Source: Echiichthys vipera (lineage: Eukaryota; Chordata; Actinopteri; Perciformes; Trachinidae). Taken from it: 64,000 nucleotides of DNA. Shown here one piece after another: positions 37,178 through 50,580 of the stretch. Below the pieces are notes generated by a model. That model searched no databases, was not told the DNA's origin, and saw nothing but the letters and a program-made list of their open reading frames with translations. Every line of letters begins with the position of its first letter. Position 1 is the first letter of the stretch. The stretch spans positions 22,170,085-22,234,084 of the forward strand of contig OY829657.1 of assembly GCA_963691815.1 (NCBI GenBank), read 5' to 3'. A program made the position numbers and the translations under genes.

Positions 37178-40034
37178 TTACATTCATTTACAAAAGAAGA
37201 AAAACCCACTCTCTTCATTCTTGGTGAAATAATTACTACAGTACATTTGTATCAGCCGTGGAACGAGTGAGAAATGAGATCGCCGCTTCTTGTGAAACAA
37301 AATACAACAGAAGATGACAGCAGTTAGTGTCACTGAATATTGTTATCTGTGTTTTGTTTTTTTTAAATGAAAAGTGCATCACTGAATTTCTCTTACAGAG
37401 AATCAAATATAAACGAGAAATTGTCTGATCCCAGAGCTGCTGCTGTTAAAGTGAGAGTGCTGCTGATGCTGCAGAGGACAGAGACGTCACACACATCGCC
37501 CATTTGATGATGGGTTATGTGACCGTGGGGTTATGTTCGCCCGCCTCGCTTGTCACCATCCGCTCAAAGTCACAGTTTTACTTTGTTGCTTTTGTTTTAT
37601 AGCTGCTTGGAGCACCGTGTGAGCGTTTACTAAATCTGGGTGTCCCATGAATTAAGCCGTGCCAATTTGCCAAGCAGGTTAACAAAAGGAAGTTGTAAAA
37701 AACGGTTTGATCCAAAATCAAAAGCTTACTGAAGTCAGTGACAGTGGTACCATTTCTGCCCAGGCTGAAGAATATTGTCTCCAGCCACAGAGCTTTGTAT
37801 ATTCCAAAATGTTCCCTCTCAACAAGATTTTTGAAATTGAATAGCACCGCCAAATGATGGTTGGTTGCCTGCAGGACAGACTGTGTAGTGTAGACAAAGT
37901 AAAAAAAAAAAAGGTGGACAGCCATTCCTGAATGAAACTGTGTTTAATAAAAGCTTTTCTGCAACTCAAAGGATTTTTTGTTGAAGGGTTTTCTTGTAAT
38001 TTTCAATCGTGCGGACAAACTGACCAACTGCGGAGCAGATTTTTTCACTGTCGGTGGATAACGGGTGGTTATTTTCCACCATCAAGTCTCTGCAGAAGCA
38101 AAAGCTTAAACTTCAAAACCTAAACTGGGTATGATGGCTTAAAGAGGCTGCTGTAGTGGAGAAAAGAGCAAAAAAAAAAAAGAAGTAATTTAGAGTAAAA
38201 GTGAGTGCTTTGAATCCTGTATGACCAGAGAAGACTTCTTAACGCTAGCTGGACTCACTGAGTGGAGTTGTGAGCACATCCAGCTCTCTATAATTACAGA
38301 ATGTCAACTTTGTTCATGCTTTCTGCTCTGACCTTTTCCCAGTGCTAAAAGTGTGCCCTTTAACCAGACGTTGAGCAGTTCTCGTACATTGAAAACAGCC
38401 TGGGACTAAATATGACTTGCATTCTTTAGGGCTGAAAGTGAGTTATTAAATTGTTCTATTACTGTACTTCTCTGAAGATGGGAAGTTAATACCTTTGTCA
38501 GGCAAGAGGTATATATAGTTTCTATAGCGGAGCATGCCTCTGCCTTCAGTCCGAGACCTGCAAGAGGTATATTTTGAAACTTATATTTGCAAAGATGACT
38601 ATTATGGAGTAACTCAAGCCTGCTCTGATATTCAGTGCTGAAAGCCGAAAAGGCAAGAAGGATAGATCTGACCCTGATGCCCCTACAGAACAGAAAAATT
38701 GTGACATTTCAAAATTTCCTCTGTAGTTTTACTTCCATTTTCTGTTTGCTTCGTGTTTTTCCATTCTGTGTTTTCCCTCATTTTCCCCAGTTGAATAAGA
38801 GAAGTAAGGTTTATTTAAAAATGGACCAGTGATTTCAGATAAGGACTGTGGAAAGAGCAGGTAGAGCTGATATAAAAGGAAGGAAAAATAGAAAAAGGAC
38901 AGGCTTAGAGCAACCTCAAGTACTAAGACCAGGCAAAAAGATAATTTCAAGCGGCAATTTTAAGTAAAAGCAATGAATGTCCTTCTCTTTTTCTTTTTTT
39001 TCCTTTTTTTTTTGAATCAATACCCGAGGTCCTCCATGAGATGTGGTCCATTTATCATTTTAGTCCCATTTTTGCATTGTGGCTGCTCACTCTGCTAATG
39101 TATGTGTGTGCTTAATATTCAGAGTACAGTTTATATGTTGACATTAGAAGCGCCACTGTAGCTGCATCGATATGAACACAAATGTCACTGCTGCAGGGGC
39201 TAATTGGGCAGCTCAGGGACACTGAACATTCTTCATCGAACAGCGAGGGGAGAGCAACAGGATTTCTGGCATTGTGGGCAGAGCGTTGCATACGGGGACA
39301 CGAGAGCAGCAATTAGAGACCATAGATTTCTTAGGCAACGATCAGAGAGGATGCTGAACCATTGCCCGGGCTCCGCTCACGCCGATCAGCCTAATCACTT
39401 CAGTCAATCAGAGTCAGACGATCTATAAGAAGCCTGTTTCACATGAGCCTGAGGCGCAGCGCTGCCAAAAGGACACTCGTTAAACAGCGGGAGGTTTTCT
39501 CACCACCAACTGTTTCGCTCTGTGTGCGAGAGCCCTGCCTGTGCACCTGTGTGTGCAGAACCATTGGCTTTCATAGCAACTGAAGGAGTAATTAGCTGGA
39601 AAGGTTTCAATCGGCGCTGGCGTACTATCCAGCCAGCCAGCCAGCCAGCCAGCATGGATGAGATGCTGCTGTGGTCTTGTTTTGTACTTGGCCACGCTGC
39701 CAGAGAGGCAGGAAAGGTAGTTGGCTCCGCAACCAGAGACTGAGAGGGACGGGCAGAGACAAAGCTCCAGCCAGGCCACAGAGAGGACAACGGCAGAAGA
39801 CAAGAGAGGCTGATTAGAAATGTCACAGACTCTTTAGATGGGCTCGGGCTTCAGGGCCAGTCTACTACAGTGGATCCTCATTAAAGGAAGACTGAACATG
39901 CTGTTAGCTTGCTCGGAGGCCAAACTGTACAGGACTTCAGTGACAGTAGCCCTCAGTGCTGAGCTGTGAACATGACAGCAGGCGACAATGGGCTACAAAT
40001 GGATACAAGGGCCTGGAAAGTTGTTTTTTAGAAG

Positions 40035-40086
<52 letters not shown>

Positions 40087-40646
40087 GGTGCGTGTGTGTG
40101 TGCGTGTGTGTTTTGTGTGTGCATGCACAGCGGGACATTTCCAGTTTGTTCCTGTCCTTAAAATAAAATGATACAAAACAAAAAAACAACAATAACTTAA
40201 TGAAAATGAAAACAAAAAGGTTTGCAAAGTCTCTGGATTTTTTAAAAACTACGAGACGAGGATCTCTTCTAGCAGCAAGCCGCGGCCGCCTCGACTCTAA
40301 CGAGGCGGTGTCGACAAATGTAAAATGTTTTTTCTTTTTTGAGGGGAAGGGGTGAAGTCAGCACCCGCTCTGTCCCTCCCTCCCTCCACTGCTCCCCCTC
40401 TTTGTGTCCAGTTTCTGTCATCCAGTTCGTGGGGACTCCCATAGGAGAGGGAGGGGAAGCCCGCTGAGGCTCCGGTCCGCCGGACAACTCGGCCCCTCAC
40501 CAAAATGTTCCAGTCCTGCGTCCCAGCATGCACCTCTCCTTGCCATAGTGGAAGCTGGTGGGAGTCTTTGAAGGAGGGGGCCGAAGCGGGGAGGCTGATG
40601 GGAGAGCACTGGGTGGAGGCATGGTAGAGGAGGACAAGGGGTGTGG
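37178..40646 (-). other. atrn: probable atrn 3' UTR and flank
   Basis: Downstream of the atrn stop on the - strand, with no coding evidence. It contains a (TG)n array at 40036-40110. A segment at 39.15-39.65 kb is relatively GC-rich and repeat-poor, as a conserved UTR or enhancer might be. How much of this is transcribed is unknown. Confidence 0.45.
40036..40110. repeat. (TG)n microsatellite, interrupted
   Basis: gtgtgtgcg, then about 22 TG units, then gcgggtgcg and further TG units. Confidence 0.95.
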
Positions 40647-40771
40647 TCAGATACAGGTGGATGGCTGTGCGGTGGGTTGCTGTTTGCGGTTCCTCAGCCC
40701 TCCAGACTTCTCCTTAAAGCCCACACACATCTGCTGAGAGACATCCACCAGTGCACTGGCCACTGCCAGAC
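40647..40771 (-). CDS. atrn: attractin, terminal coding exon
   Basis: Last coding exon, 125 bp, entered in phase 1 after ccTGTGCAG (- strand) and ending with TGA at 40647-40649. It completes a Gly codon and reads LAVASALVDVSQQM, then GFKEKSGG, RNRKQQP and finally STCI at the C terminus. The LAVASALVD.SQQM block, the KEKSG..RNRKQQP block and the TCI ending are the conserved end of attractin. The attractin-like paralogue, as I recall, has IASALIDISQQ and ends TCV, so this is atrn rather than atrnl1. The stretch just after SQQM is the least conserved: human has Pro-Ile-Val-Tyr where this copy has Cys-Val-Gly-Phe. Role: end of the cytoplasmic tail of a type I membrane protein involved in agouti/melanocortin signalling and neural maintenance. 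Confidence 0.95.
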
Positions 40772-41144
40772 CTGCACAGGCACACAGACATATCACAGTT
40801 AGGTGAAGAAAATGCGTATGTACACCTGTGAAAAGCCGTGGAAAGTAAAGATTTGTTTTACGGGGTCTCAATACAAAAGAAAATGACATGTGTGTCCATT
40901 TTATATACCACATACTAACAGTATACAGTATTTAGTAAGATACAAATTGTTACAGTAATTTTGTGCAATCAGAAGACAAGAAATGTATGTACCATACGTT
41001 TTATCGTAAGGGAAAACAGGATAAAATGCAATTCGGGCACAAAGAGATGTCAATCAAACTGGGAAGTTCAAGTTGATATTCCAAATACAGAGAAAAATCT
41101 TTATACTCAATTAACACACACAATTCTGTCTTACAGAGGCTTTT

Positions 41145-41490
<346 letters not shown>

Positions 41491-43417
41491 GAGAGATCAT
41501 AGACTGGCAGTGCAGGCAATCATTTCCATACCACACCTCATTAACATTTATTCATAGTCTCTGAGCCATGAAATTCCAATAAACTCCATTAATCTCCAAT
41601 GATGGATGCATTTGCCCCAATCAAGTACACACGGCCAACGGCGAAATATAAACTCCCAGGGGAGGAGCCGTGGCAGGGATCACATCCTCTGAAATCAGGC
41701 AGTCTGATAGTCTCCAGTGAAACAGGCTGCAATGATTAACTTGTTTCTTCATCTGAAAGTGGGCACAGGATGTTTCAAAGTGCTTAAATGAGGCTCAGAT
41801 ACAAATCACAGATAATGGACAGTGCTGACCTCCTCTCGGCTGTTTGGAGAGTTAGGAGGGCGCCTGTTTTTGGAACATAACTGTAAACAGATGTGCTGTG
41901 AGGTCGTGAAGCTGACGACAAACAGCAGCCAGAGGATTCATAACGCGGCCAGATGGGAAACAAGTTAAAAGCATTATAACAGGGGACCCTCTCGCGCAAG
42001 AGGAGATGGTAGGGACGCAGCTAACATGGTCTCAACAAAAGCTGCTCGAGGGAAAACTCAATTGAGAGCCGAGGCGGTTTTGTTATGACAAAAGGCCCAT
42101 GTGGTAATTACTAAATGCCTGGGGCAAACTGATCGTCTGGGGAATGCAACTGTGGGAGGCAAAGAGGCTCTAAAACACAGAAGGGGAAAAAAGACAGGAA
42201 TCAAGTTCTTGTTTGAGTTGTTGAAGAAGATAGAAAATAAGACAAAAATAGGTTGTAAGAAAAGCCGAGTGAAGTGCATAGTCCTGGGTCTTATCAGACT
42301 GTCTTGGAAAGAAAGATAAGGGAAACAGATGAAGGACGGATGGGAATGTAAAGAGAGCAAGTGACGCAACAGAGGATGAAAGGAAGAAATGGGCTCAATT
42401 CACAGTGCTATCAGAAAGAAGGAGGAAGAGAACGAAGGCGGAGAGCACAGGGAAAAGCAAGCAACAACACCAGACTGCACTTTAGACCCAGGCCTCACTG
42501 ACAAGAGGAGAGGGGGAAAAATCAAGGAGAAAAAGAAAACTCAAGAGTGGGGAAAGAGAGAAGCGCAGAATGCTTTCTCAAAGCATAGAGAAAGAAGACA
42601 ACATGATGGGAGGAAACACAGACGAGAGTGAAAGCAACACACAGGCTGCAGCCGTCATTTCACCACAGAACAGGACAGAAAGGACAGAAGGAGGAAGTCA
42701 GAGAGCGGGGAGAGAAATGAGGGAAAGCAAGGAGACCGCTGCAGCGTCTTTAAAAGTCAATACGCCCATGTCACATTTACCATTCCATAATTACTGTAAA
42801 CAAATGAGAACATGGTCAAGATGATTGGTAGCCTGTTATAGGAGTTTGTCAGTGTCTCTCGACACCACATATGCTTCTCTTCTGTCACTGGGGATGGTCT
42901 GTCCAGGGTGTTATTTTTTTTCCCCCTTCGATTTATGTGTGAGGATTTCACTGTCTGGAAAAGAAAAATTACTTTTTGTTCTGCTTGCAAAAGTCCTTTC
43001 TTTTTTATGAAGAATCTTTGTGTCAAACAGCAACGCAGAGTGGCATTTCTTTTTGTGTAAAAATGTAATACACAGTGTAGAGATCGTCAGAAACGGCAAA
43101 TACTTATTCATTATTATTAATCACTGTACATTTGCAACATACATGACTGAATTGATCCCAATCGTGCCCCTCTGATCTCCCAGACTCCCATCTGTATGCC
43201 CTACCTAGCCTCCAGGTTCTCATTAAGTGCAGTGCAAACAGATTTCCTGTAAGTTTAAGGTCATTTCATTAAAATGAATATGCATAATGTCAGCTAAATA
43301 CAGTAAACATAATAAATATCTTAAGACAAGGTTTTGACAGAGATCACACAGGGTCATGGATGGATTACGTGATTACTGAAGTCCAGGGTTCCTGACTCAT
43401 AAAATGTTACTGAAAAA

Positions 43418-43690
43418 AAAAGAAATGATCACAAAGAGGTGCTTAATGACCACAAGTACACACAAAACTACCAACTATGACCACAAAGAGACAAAAATGA
43501 CTATAGGGATGCAAAACAACCATAAAGAGATGCTAAATGACCACAACGAGAAATAAAACGACGACATAGAAATGTAAAATGTCTAAAAATAGACAAAAAG
43601 ATGCAAAATTACTTAAAAATAGATGCAAAACAATCACAGAGACGTACAAAACAACTAAAATGGACGTAAAATGACTAAAAAACAACTGCC
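43418..43690. repeat. degenerate minisatellite
   Basis: Roughly ten or more diverged copies of a unit like gatgcaaaatgaccacaaag, with variants agagacaaaaatgac, gatgcaaaacaac and gacgtaaaatgac. Spacing is irregular (about 20-35 bp) and identity moderate. Confidence 0.7.
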
Positions 43691-43798
43691 ACAATATTAA
43701 ATAATAATCCAGGGTCCTATTTAATTGATGTTGTATCATAGTTTCATAATGCAATAACTTAAATTAGGTCGGTGTGAGTCCATCCATGACTGAACTTA

Positions 43799-44340
43799 AC
43801 CTGACTCTCTCCAGGTGAATTTCGTTCCGCCTTGCTTCACTCATCCGTCTTGGATCGCTCCATCGGAAAGTGATTTCAGGAGGCTGGGCTTTATCAAAAA
43901 TCCTTGCATATGATTGGATAAACCACTTGTCCATCATCTTAACAGACGTGCTACTTCAACCACTCACATCGAAACCAACCTGTGACGCTGATGAGAGCGA
44001 AGCAGGAAAAAATAAAACAGAACAGCCGACAGGCTTTCCAACAAAAGCCTTCAGAGCCGTTCTCTGGTGTTCTTTTAAAGAAGAAAGATTCACTGGATTG
44101 GAAACACGAATGAAACAGCAGCATCGAATTTGACGCCGGCTTCCTCGATGCGAGCCGCCATTGTTGTCTGAATCACAACAGTCGCTTCTCCGCTACGTCA
44201 CATCTATAAAACTCTGCCCGGCGGTCCTGATTGGCTCGACCACCTGAAATCAGTTTCCTATGGAGCGATCCCAGATGGTTGAGTGGAGCTAGGCGGAGTC
44301 AAGGCGAAGTCAAGGCAGAACGATCTGCCGAGAGTCAGGT
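43799..44340. mobile_element. nonautonomous element with ~100-bp terminal inverted repeats
   Basis: The ends ACCTGACTCTC (43799-43809) and GAGAGTCAGGT (44330-44340) are exact inverted copies. The arms continue imperfectly to about 43893 and 44237, sharing ggatcgctccat and gatttcagg on opposite strands. About 340 bp lies between them with no transposase-like frame. The target-site duplication is unclear (ctta on the left, agga on the right), so the superfamily is unassigned. Confidence 0.8.
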
Positions 44341-45208
44341 AGGACTGAGCTGGCTACATCTGAAAACACACGTTTGATCCTGTCTTGGCCTTTAAATTTA
44401 TCTGTCCCCAAAACACTTTTCTTCTTGAAAGCTCCCCAGAATCGATTACGCCAAAATGCTGCTCTCACATTCTAAGGGAAAAACAAAAATTCTAAGAGAA
44501 AAATAAAACTTCTGCAAAACAATGACAACCCTCCTGCAGAGACAAGTACAGGCACGAAGCCAACTTTCTGTCATCTTCACCCCTTCTCTGAGATATCTCA
44601 TTATTGTTACTGACAAAATATGTCATGACACAATACAGGTGTTGATATGCAGTCATTTTTTCTGCTGTCTGTTATTAGATAATTTCACAAGAATAAAATG
44701 GTAAATTTGATTGATGGACTGCTGCAGCGACACAGAAATTACTGTTTACATGGTTAAGAGGTGGCACTAATAAGCCACAATCAAATCACTTTTATTTATA
44801 TTTATAGTTGTTTGTCAGAAAGCACAAACAAATCAATTTATGATAATAAGAAATAAGTACAAATAAATTGTTGAAACCACCTTTACCAGTGTGGAGACAA
44901 TTTATCTGAAGATGTAAACAAAATGTGTGTCAGTTTTATCCCCTTTCAGTGGACATAAAATTCTGGAGGAAAGAAAAGAAGAAAGAAGAAAAAGCTGGAC
45001 AAAAGAAAAAAGGAAAATGAAATACATTAGAGAAGCAAAGCGTGGGGTTTGAAGTCGCCTTTGTCCTACTGTAACTAAAGCTTCATAAGACGGAGGAAGG
45101 AAGGATCAAGGTGGATCAAGGGAAGGCGGTGTAAAGTGTGAGCGACACACAAAGATCGAAGACGTCAGGAAAGACAACAAGCAAAAGGATTCAACGGCTG
45201 CGTCTTAC

Positions 45209-45323
45209 CAGACTGTCCTGGAGGAGGGATGCCTCCAGTGCCCCTTGGTAACCGCACAAAGATGGAGAGCACGGCAGCTTTGTTGCCAAAGCACGGCTCG
45301 AGGGCGATGGGTTTTGGGACGGA
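45209..45323 (-). CDS. atrn: attractin, cytoplasmic tail exon
   Basis: Internal coding exon of 115 bp on the - strand, after ctttccgcag and before GTAAGA, entered in phase 0 and left in phase 1. It reads SVPKPIALEPC, FGNKAAVLSIFVRLPRG and GGIPPPGQS. This matches the attractin tail closely; the paralogue atrnl1 has EPCSGN and a more divergent hydrophobic stretch, as I recall. It joins in frame to the terminal exon, giving GQSGLAVASALVD. Intron positions and phases are consistent between the three exons, so this is a single gene, not a processed copy. Confidence 0.96.
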
Positions 45324-45911
45324 CTGCGGAAAGAGAAGAGAAAAAAAACATAACATATCACAAGCCTCCCAAATCCTAGTGAACACACACCATTTTCAAA
45401 GACATGAATAACAGAGGCTTTGGTCTTGTTTACTGTTCTTGTTTGTGTCAGCAACATGCACTGCAACTGGAAAAAATTTACTTGAGATAAAATTTCATCC
45501 CCCCTTCCAAAATCCCCCACTGTGCACAATTTCATGACAATGCTGCCTGTGTGCAGCGCAGGGGCGCGATTAGATATCAAGTGGGACTGGAGATTTGTGT
45601 GTCTGCGGTGCTGGCGGTGCATTCCTGCCGCTCCAGGCTGCCTGACACACCTGACTCTCTAATACCAATATCTCCTGTTTATCAGCAACTCATCCATATG
45701 TGGCGATGAGTTTCCCGCCTGTAAACATGGGCCCGGATCTGCTGCAGCTCGCCTCGTACAATATTCATGGGTTTACCTCGACCGAGGATATGGATATGGA
45801 GAACGTCACCATATCAACCGCATACAGATAGCTTCCTATCTCTTTCTCTACATCTACCTCGCTCAGTATTTTGAATTCCTGAGCTGGACAAGAAACTGGG
45901 CCATGGCATCA

Positions 45912-46052
45912 TTTCACACACTCCTAACACTGCCTCTCAATGTGCTCACACACGGACACACCCCTTCAATCCCTTCCCACGCTGGTCTTTATACTCTGGA
46001 GAGTCGAGCTTAACGCCCCAAGTGGCAGTGCTGCAGGAGTGTGACACACACA
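45912..46052. repeat. duplicated block, copy 2 (141 bp)
   Basis: Same as 41145-41262 apart from a 23-bp insertion (about 45968-45990) and one adjacent substitution. Here about 75 bp of unique sequence separates the block from its CA array. Confidence 0.95.
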
Positions 46053-46125
46053 TCACTCACACTGAGTTTTCTCAGACATGCAACTGTATGGACGCACACT
46101 TTTTGCCTTTTTACACACATTCGCG

Positions 46126-46478
<353 letters not shown>

Positions 46479-47299
46479 TATTCAGGCTCTGACCCATTTT
46501 ACACAATTATTCTCTGCTCCGTCTCTGAGGCTTACCTTTCATACCAGCAAGATACACAGGCTGTCACACCGTTAGCTGGGGAAGTGGCACAAAGACCTGG
46601 ATGCCTCTGTGTGTGTGGGTGTGTGTGGGTGTGTGTGTGTGTATTCAGTGCAAATGCTGTAACAGAGGGGGATTTAGTATTTGTTTATGCCCCTGCCTAC
46701 ATAACGTGTCTGCCCGTTAGCACATGTGTTTCGACATGTGTATGTGTGCAGCTGGCTGTGTTCATGTGCGATCTGACAGGGAAGGGCATTTTATCCTCCG
46801 TTTTTTGCACCATTTGTGTGTTAGTGGATAACAAACCCTTTCAGACATGCTCTTTTCTCAGTAAATGTGCTAGTTATGTCCGTTTCATGTATGAATAATA
46901 ATATCAGTTTTTCCATAAAAAACATTAACTGCAATATAACTGGCTTGGACACAATTGAACAACACTTCCAGGATTTTCAGGTGTGCCTTTTAAAGCTAGA
47001 CTTATGGTTCTCAGAAGATACACGTAAGCTTCTTTGAGGGTCTACACAGAGACCAGACTGATGCCGCAGGTTTCAGAGGAGCCAATGCACACACCTCCCA
47101 ACAACTCAACAACATGTTGTGCCAACCTGAGCATCAAGCAACCCTATGGTCAATACAGTTAGGTTATTGAGTTTGCATCAAAGAAGAAAAAATATACTCA
47201 AAGTTACGTATAAAGTATTAAAGACACATCAAGTAAAAAGCCATGAGAAGACTTTTGGAAGTGCATGTATGTCTATGTGCAGTCACCAGAAGCATAAGG

Positions 47300-47600
47300 C
47301 CGAGTGATACAGAGAAAATCAAATAAAACAATATTTTTGATCAAATATATTCATATCAATAACGTAATGATATTTTTGGGTTGAGTATTGCTATAAGATT
47401 GCAAAAATTCAGTAATGTGGATATAATGATTAAGTGGGTAAGGCAAATAATAGAACAGACATCACTTTACTGTAATACAGCCTTTAAAACCAGGAAAAGA
47501 TAACTCTTATGGTATTAAGATATCTAAAATTTAAGACGGTATCTAGTCTCATAACACAATATCGATATTTTATTATTGATACGTTGCCCATCCCTAAAGA
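47300..47600. repeat. 'gccgagtgatac' AT-rich dispersed repeat
   Basis: Phrases such as gatcaaatatattcatatc, acacaatatcgatatttta and cgttgcccatcccta fit a fish repeat whose other relative appears at 60.77-61.2 kb (gggctgggtgataattcaat). Boundaries are approximate. Confidence 0.45.
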
Positions 47601-49189
47601 AGCATGTCCAAGCCTTTAAGAACATCAAATTATCATCTCTGGATGGTCTCTGTATTATCTGGACCCTATTTCCCCATGTGTTCGAAACTATTGGTGTGAA
47701 ATCTCACAGGAACAACAAGTTTGTTGTGAACAGTTGCTTTGTGTTATCTAAAAGATTTTCTGTGGTACTTTTTGCCCATTTACAAATTGTGCCAACAAAA
47801 TGTGGAGCTACTCTTTCCATAGTTTGACCCGGATGACTACTGCCAGGCAAAGAGGAGAAGATAACCTACCGAAGCACATTTTTAACTTATAAAACGCTGT
47901 TACAAGAGTGGAGAGCTGCAGACAGAGCGGAGGTAGGATCATACTATCAGCTAAAGTTACTGTCGGATCAGTGTTGGAAGTATTTTTTTTATCCCTTTCC
48001 TTTCCTCCCGCACACATGACGAAAGGAAACCAATGAAAAGACACAAAAGAAAACCACAATAGCCATCAAACTATCCCTTTGCAAACATTTTCCAATTTCA
48101 TTCATGCCAACTGCTTACAGGACGAATACCCAGCACAGAGCACCACATACAGCATGAGAGGAATTAAGACTTAACTGAGAGCCATGATCTAGTGTGTGAT
48201 CGTTCGGAAGTCTGCTGGGCGCTGTCAGACTATACAACAGGGAGCAGGATTTCATATTCTGTGTGATAAGTGACTAAATTGATGAAAACATTTATTAGGG
48301 ATGATTGGACTTTTAAAGCGGTGGCTGGCAGCTCTATCTCTAATGGTAATGTCATTTTTTAAAAGAGGGACATTTATGTAAAAAAAAAACATATGCGTGA
48401 TAGCCAAAAAGCCAATTACTTTGAACAGATGATAAAGCCAGCAAAAGTACAAATGTCATGTCTGAAAGGGGCTTATGGTATCTCTCTATGTGTAATTGCA
48501 ATATGACTGCCTGTCTGAATGTATATTGTTCCATGCAGCTGAGAACTTACTGCGTTCATGCGTCTTTGGACAGAGAAGGTTATTAGGAGGTTATGTTTGT
48601 GTGTGTGTGTGCGCTTCACATGCATGCCTCTGAGCTCGCAGCCGTTTTCAGCCGTGTTGCTCCTGCACTCACTCGCATGCAGCGTTACAGCCCTCCCAAG
48701 AACTGACAGGGGGGAATAGTTCAGATGCAGACAAATGGGCTCATAAAGGGGCAGGCTGGCCTGCTGGGAACACTGCAGTCAAACCGGCAGCAGCATCAAC
48801 TACTCACAGAAAATAACAAACACTCAGACACATTATGTACAGCACCTCAACTCTGACGCACTTGATTTTGATAATCAATCATTAAATGTGTGCTTTGCCT
48901 TTGAGAAATGAGCGTGATTATTGTAAACAAACAAGGAAAAGGATCACTGCTTTGTTTTATGTCCTCCCCATCTTTAACTCCCTGATTATCTTTCTTTCTC
49001 TTGTCAGTTCAAGTTTGTTTAAAGAGGCCAAAATTAAGACAAGTTTGTCCCAAAGGGCTTTACAATCTGTACAGCACATGACACCAACAAGGACCGACTT
49101 GGAAGAGCCTTCCATTAACAAAAAACATTTCACTTCACTCCCTTCTTCTTTTCTTTTTCTTTTTCATTTGCTTTTGGTGAATAAGCGGT

Positions 49190-49390
49190 GCTTGCCCCTC
49201 CCCTCACTACCAGCATCACCACTGAGGATCCCTTGAGCAAGGCTCTTAACCCCAAACGCTCCAGAGCTGCTCAGTGGCCAGCAGGTCAGACTGTGGCTGT
49301 ACCGGGCAGCCTCAGGTGTGTATGTAATCAGGGCGTTCTTGAAAAACAGATCATGACCCTCAGTTTACTGCCCCTGAATACATAAAGGTT
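49190..49390 (+). repeat. retroposon-tail-like fish repeat
   Basis: The phrase gatcccttgagcaaggctct, followed by taaccccaaacgctccagagctgc, matches an abundant fish repeat from memory. No coding content. Confidence 0.5.
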
Positions 49391-50009
49391 AAAAAACAAA
49401 CATTTTGATGGTAATGAATCATAATTATATTGATAAAAATAATGATAATAATAATTGGCACAAACAAACAAGACCATTGCTGAAATGATTGGCAGCCTCG
49501 AGCTATCAGCCATTACACACTGATGTATGTATGCTCCTTAGCAAAATAAAAACAAAAAAACAAAATGATAAAAAGGAAGAGCCAGCGAGGACGAGTAGCT
49601 CCAGAACAGTGAAGGACAGTTCTATGAAAAAATGTGGTCTTAAGTATACAGTGGAACAAACAACACTGATGTGAGAGAAAATATACAAATCATCTTAACA
49701 TTATCATTGTCATATTCTATCACCTTAGCTGTGCTTGTTTCTACTATTCTGCTGTGTTAACTGCCATAACATATAAGTCATATTCACATTACTATTGATA
49801 TTATTATAGTTACTGGAAGTGTCTGTCTCTGTCTTTGTGTCTGTCTTTTTCTCTCTCTGTCAATCTGTTCTTCTTTTATCTCTTTCTCTCTCCTTTTCTT
49901 CCTCCCCAACCGGTGCAGACAGATGTGCGTCCTCCACAGAGCTGGGTCTGTCTGCGTTCCTGCTGTTATAGGGAAGGTTTTCGTTGCCACCGTACTCTAC
50001 GGGGGAATT

Positions 50010-50128
50010 ATTGGGTCTATGTAAATCATAAATAAGTCATAGAGTGTGGTCTATACCTACTCTGTAAAGTGTCCTGAGATAATTTTTGTAATGATTTGGC
50101 ACTATAAATAAACTTGAATTGAATCTTA
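50010..50128 (+). repeat. retroposon 3'-tail repeat, copy 2
   Basis: Shares ctatacctactctgtaaag, tgtcctgagataa and ggcactataaataaa with 27.72-27.85 kb and ends ttgaattgaa. Same orientation as copy 1. Confidence 0.7.
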
Positions 50129-50340
50129 AAGGTGGTCCAGTTTGTTTTTAGGAAATAAATATACATTGGGTCTTTTTGCGGTTAAACCAATCCAGAATCC
50201 CTCAACTCAATCATCACTTATGACCAACTACAGGTGTGTGGTGATGTCTGTATCAGCAGATACTACAGTTTACATTATGCGAAACTTTTAGTCCTGGTTG
50301 ATTTAGTGACACCTGTGATTAATATAAGGTAAACGCAAAA

Positions 50341-50580
50341 TGTAAATGGAGTGCATTTATATAGCACTTTTACCCAAACTGATGCACAAATTTTAGCCTC
50401 TAATTCCCCCAGTGTGACACGCGTTACAGGAAGCTACCATGCAATCCACCTTGATTGATTCGGAGTTCAGTGGCTTTCCCAAGGACACTTCGACATGTTG
50501 ACAGGAGGAACCAGGGCTCAAACCACCAATCTTGTGGTTGAAGGACGACCCACTCCACCTCAGAGCCACAGCCCCCCCAA
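50341..50580 (-). mobile_element. tRNA-derived SINE, second copy
   Basis: On the - strand the head gggggggctgtggctctgag (A-box region) is followed by ggtttgagccctgg (B-box-like, decayed) and the body caacatgtcgaagtgtcctt shared with 15.4-15.7 kb. More diverged than that copy in its 3' half. Confidence 0.7.

Noticed and set aside
37085..37270. Frame after a good acceptor-like tctcccag
   Set aside because: No recognised protein, no upstream exon on the + strand, and it lies in the atrn 3' flank.
43418..43690. CRISPR-like spaced repeats
   Set aside because: Units are diverged and irregularly spaced in vertebrate intronic DNA; it is a minisatellite.
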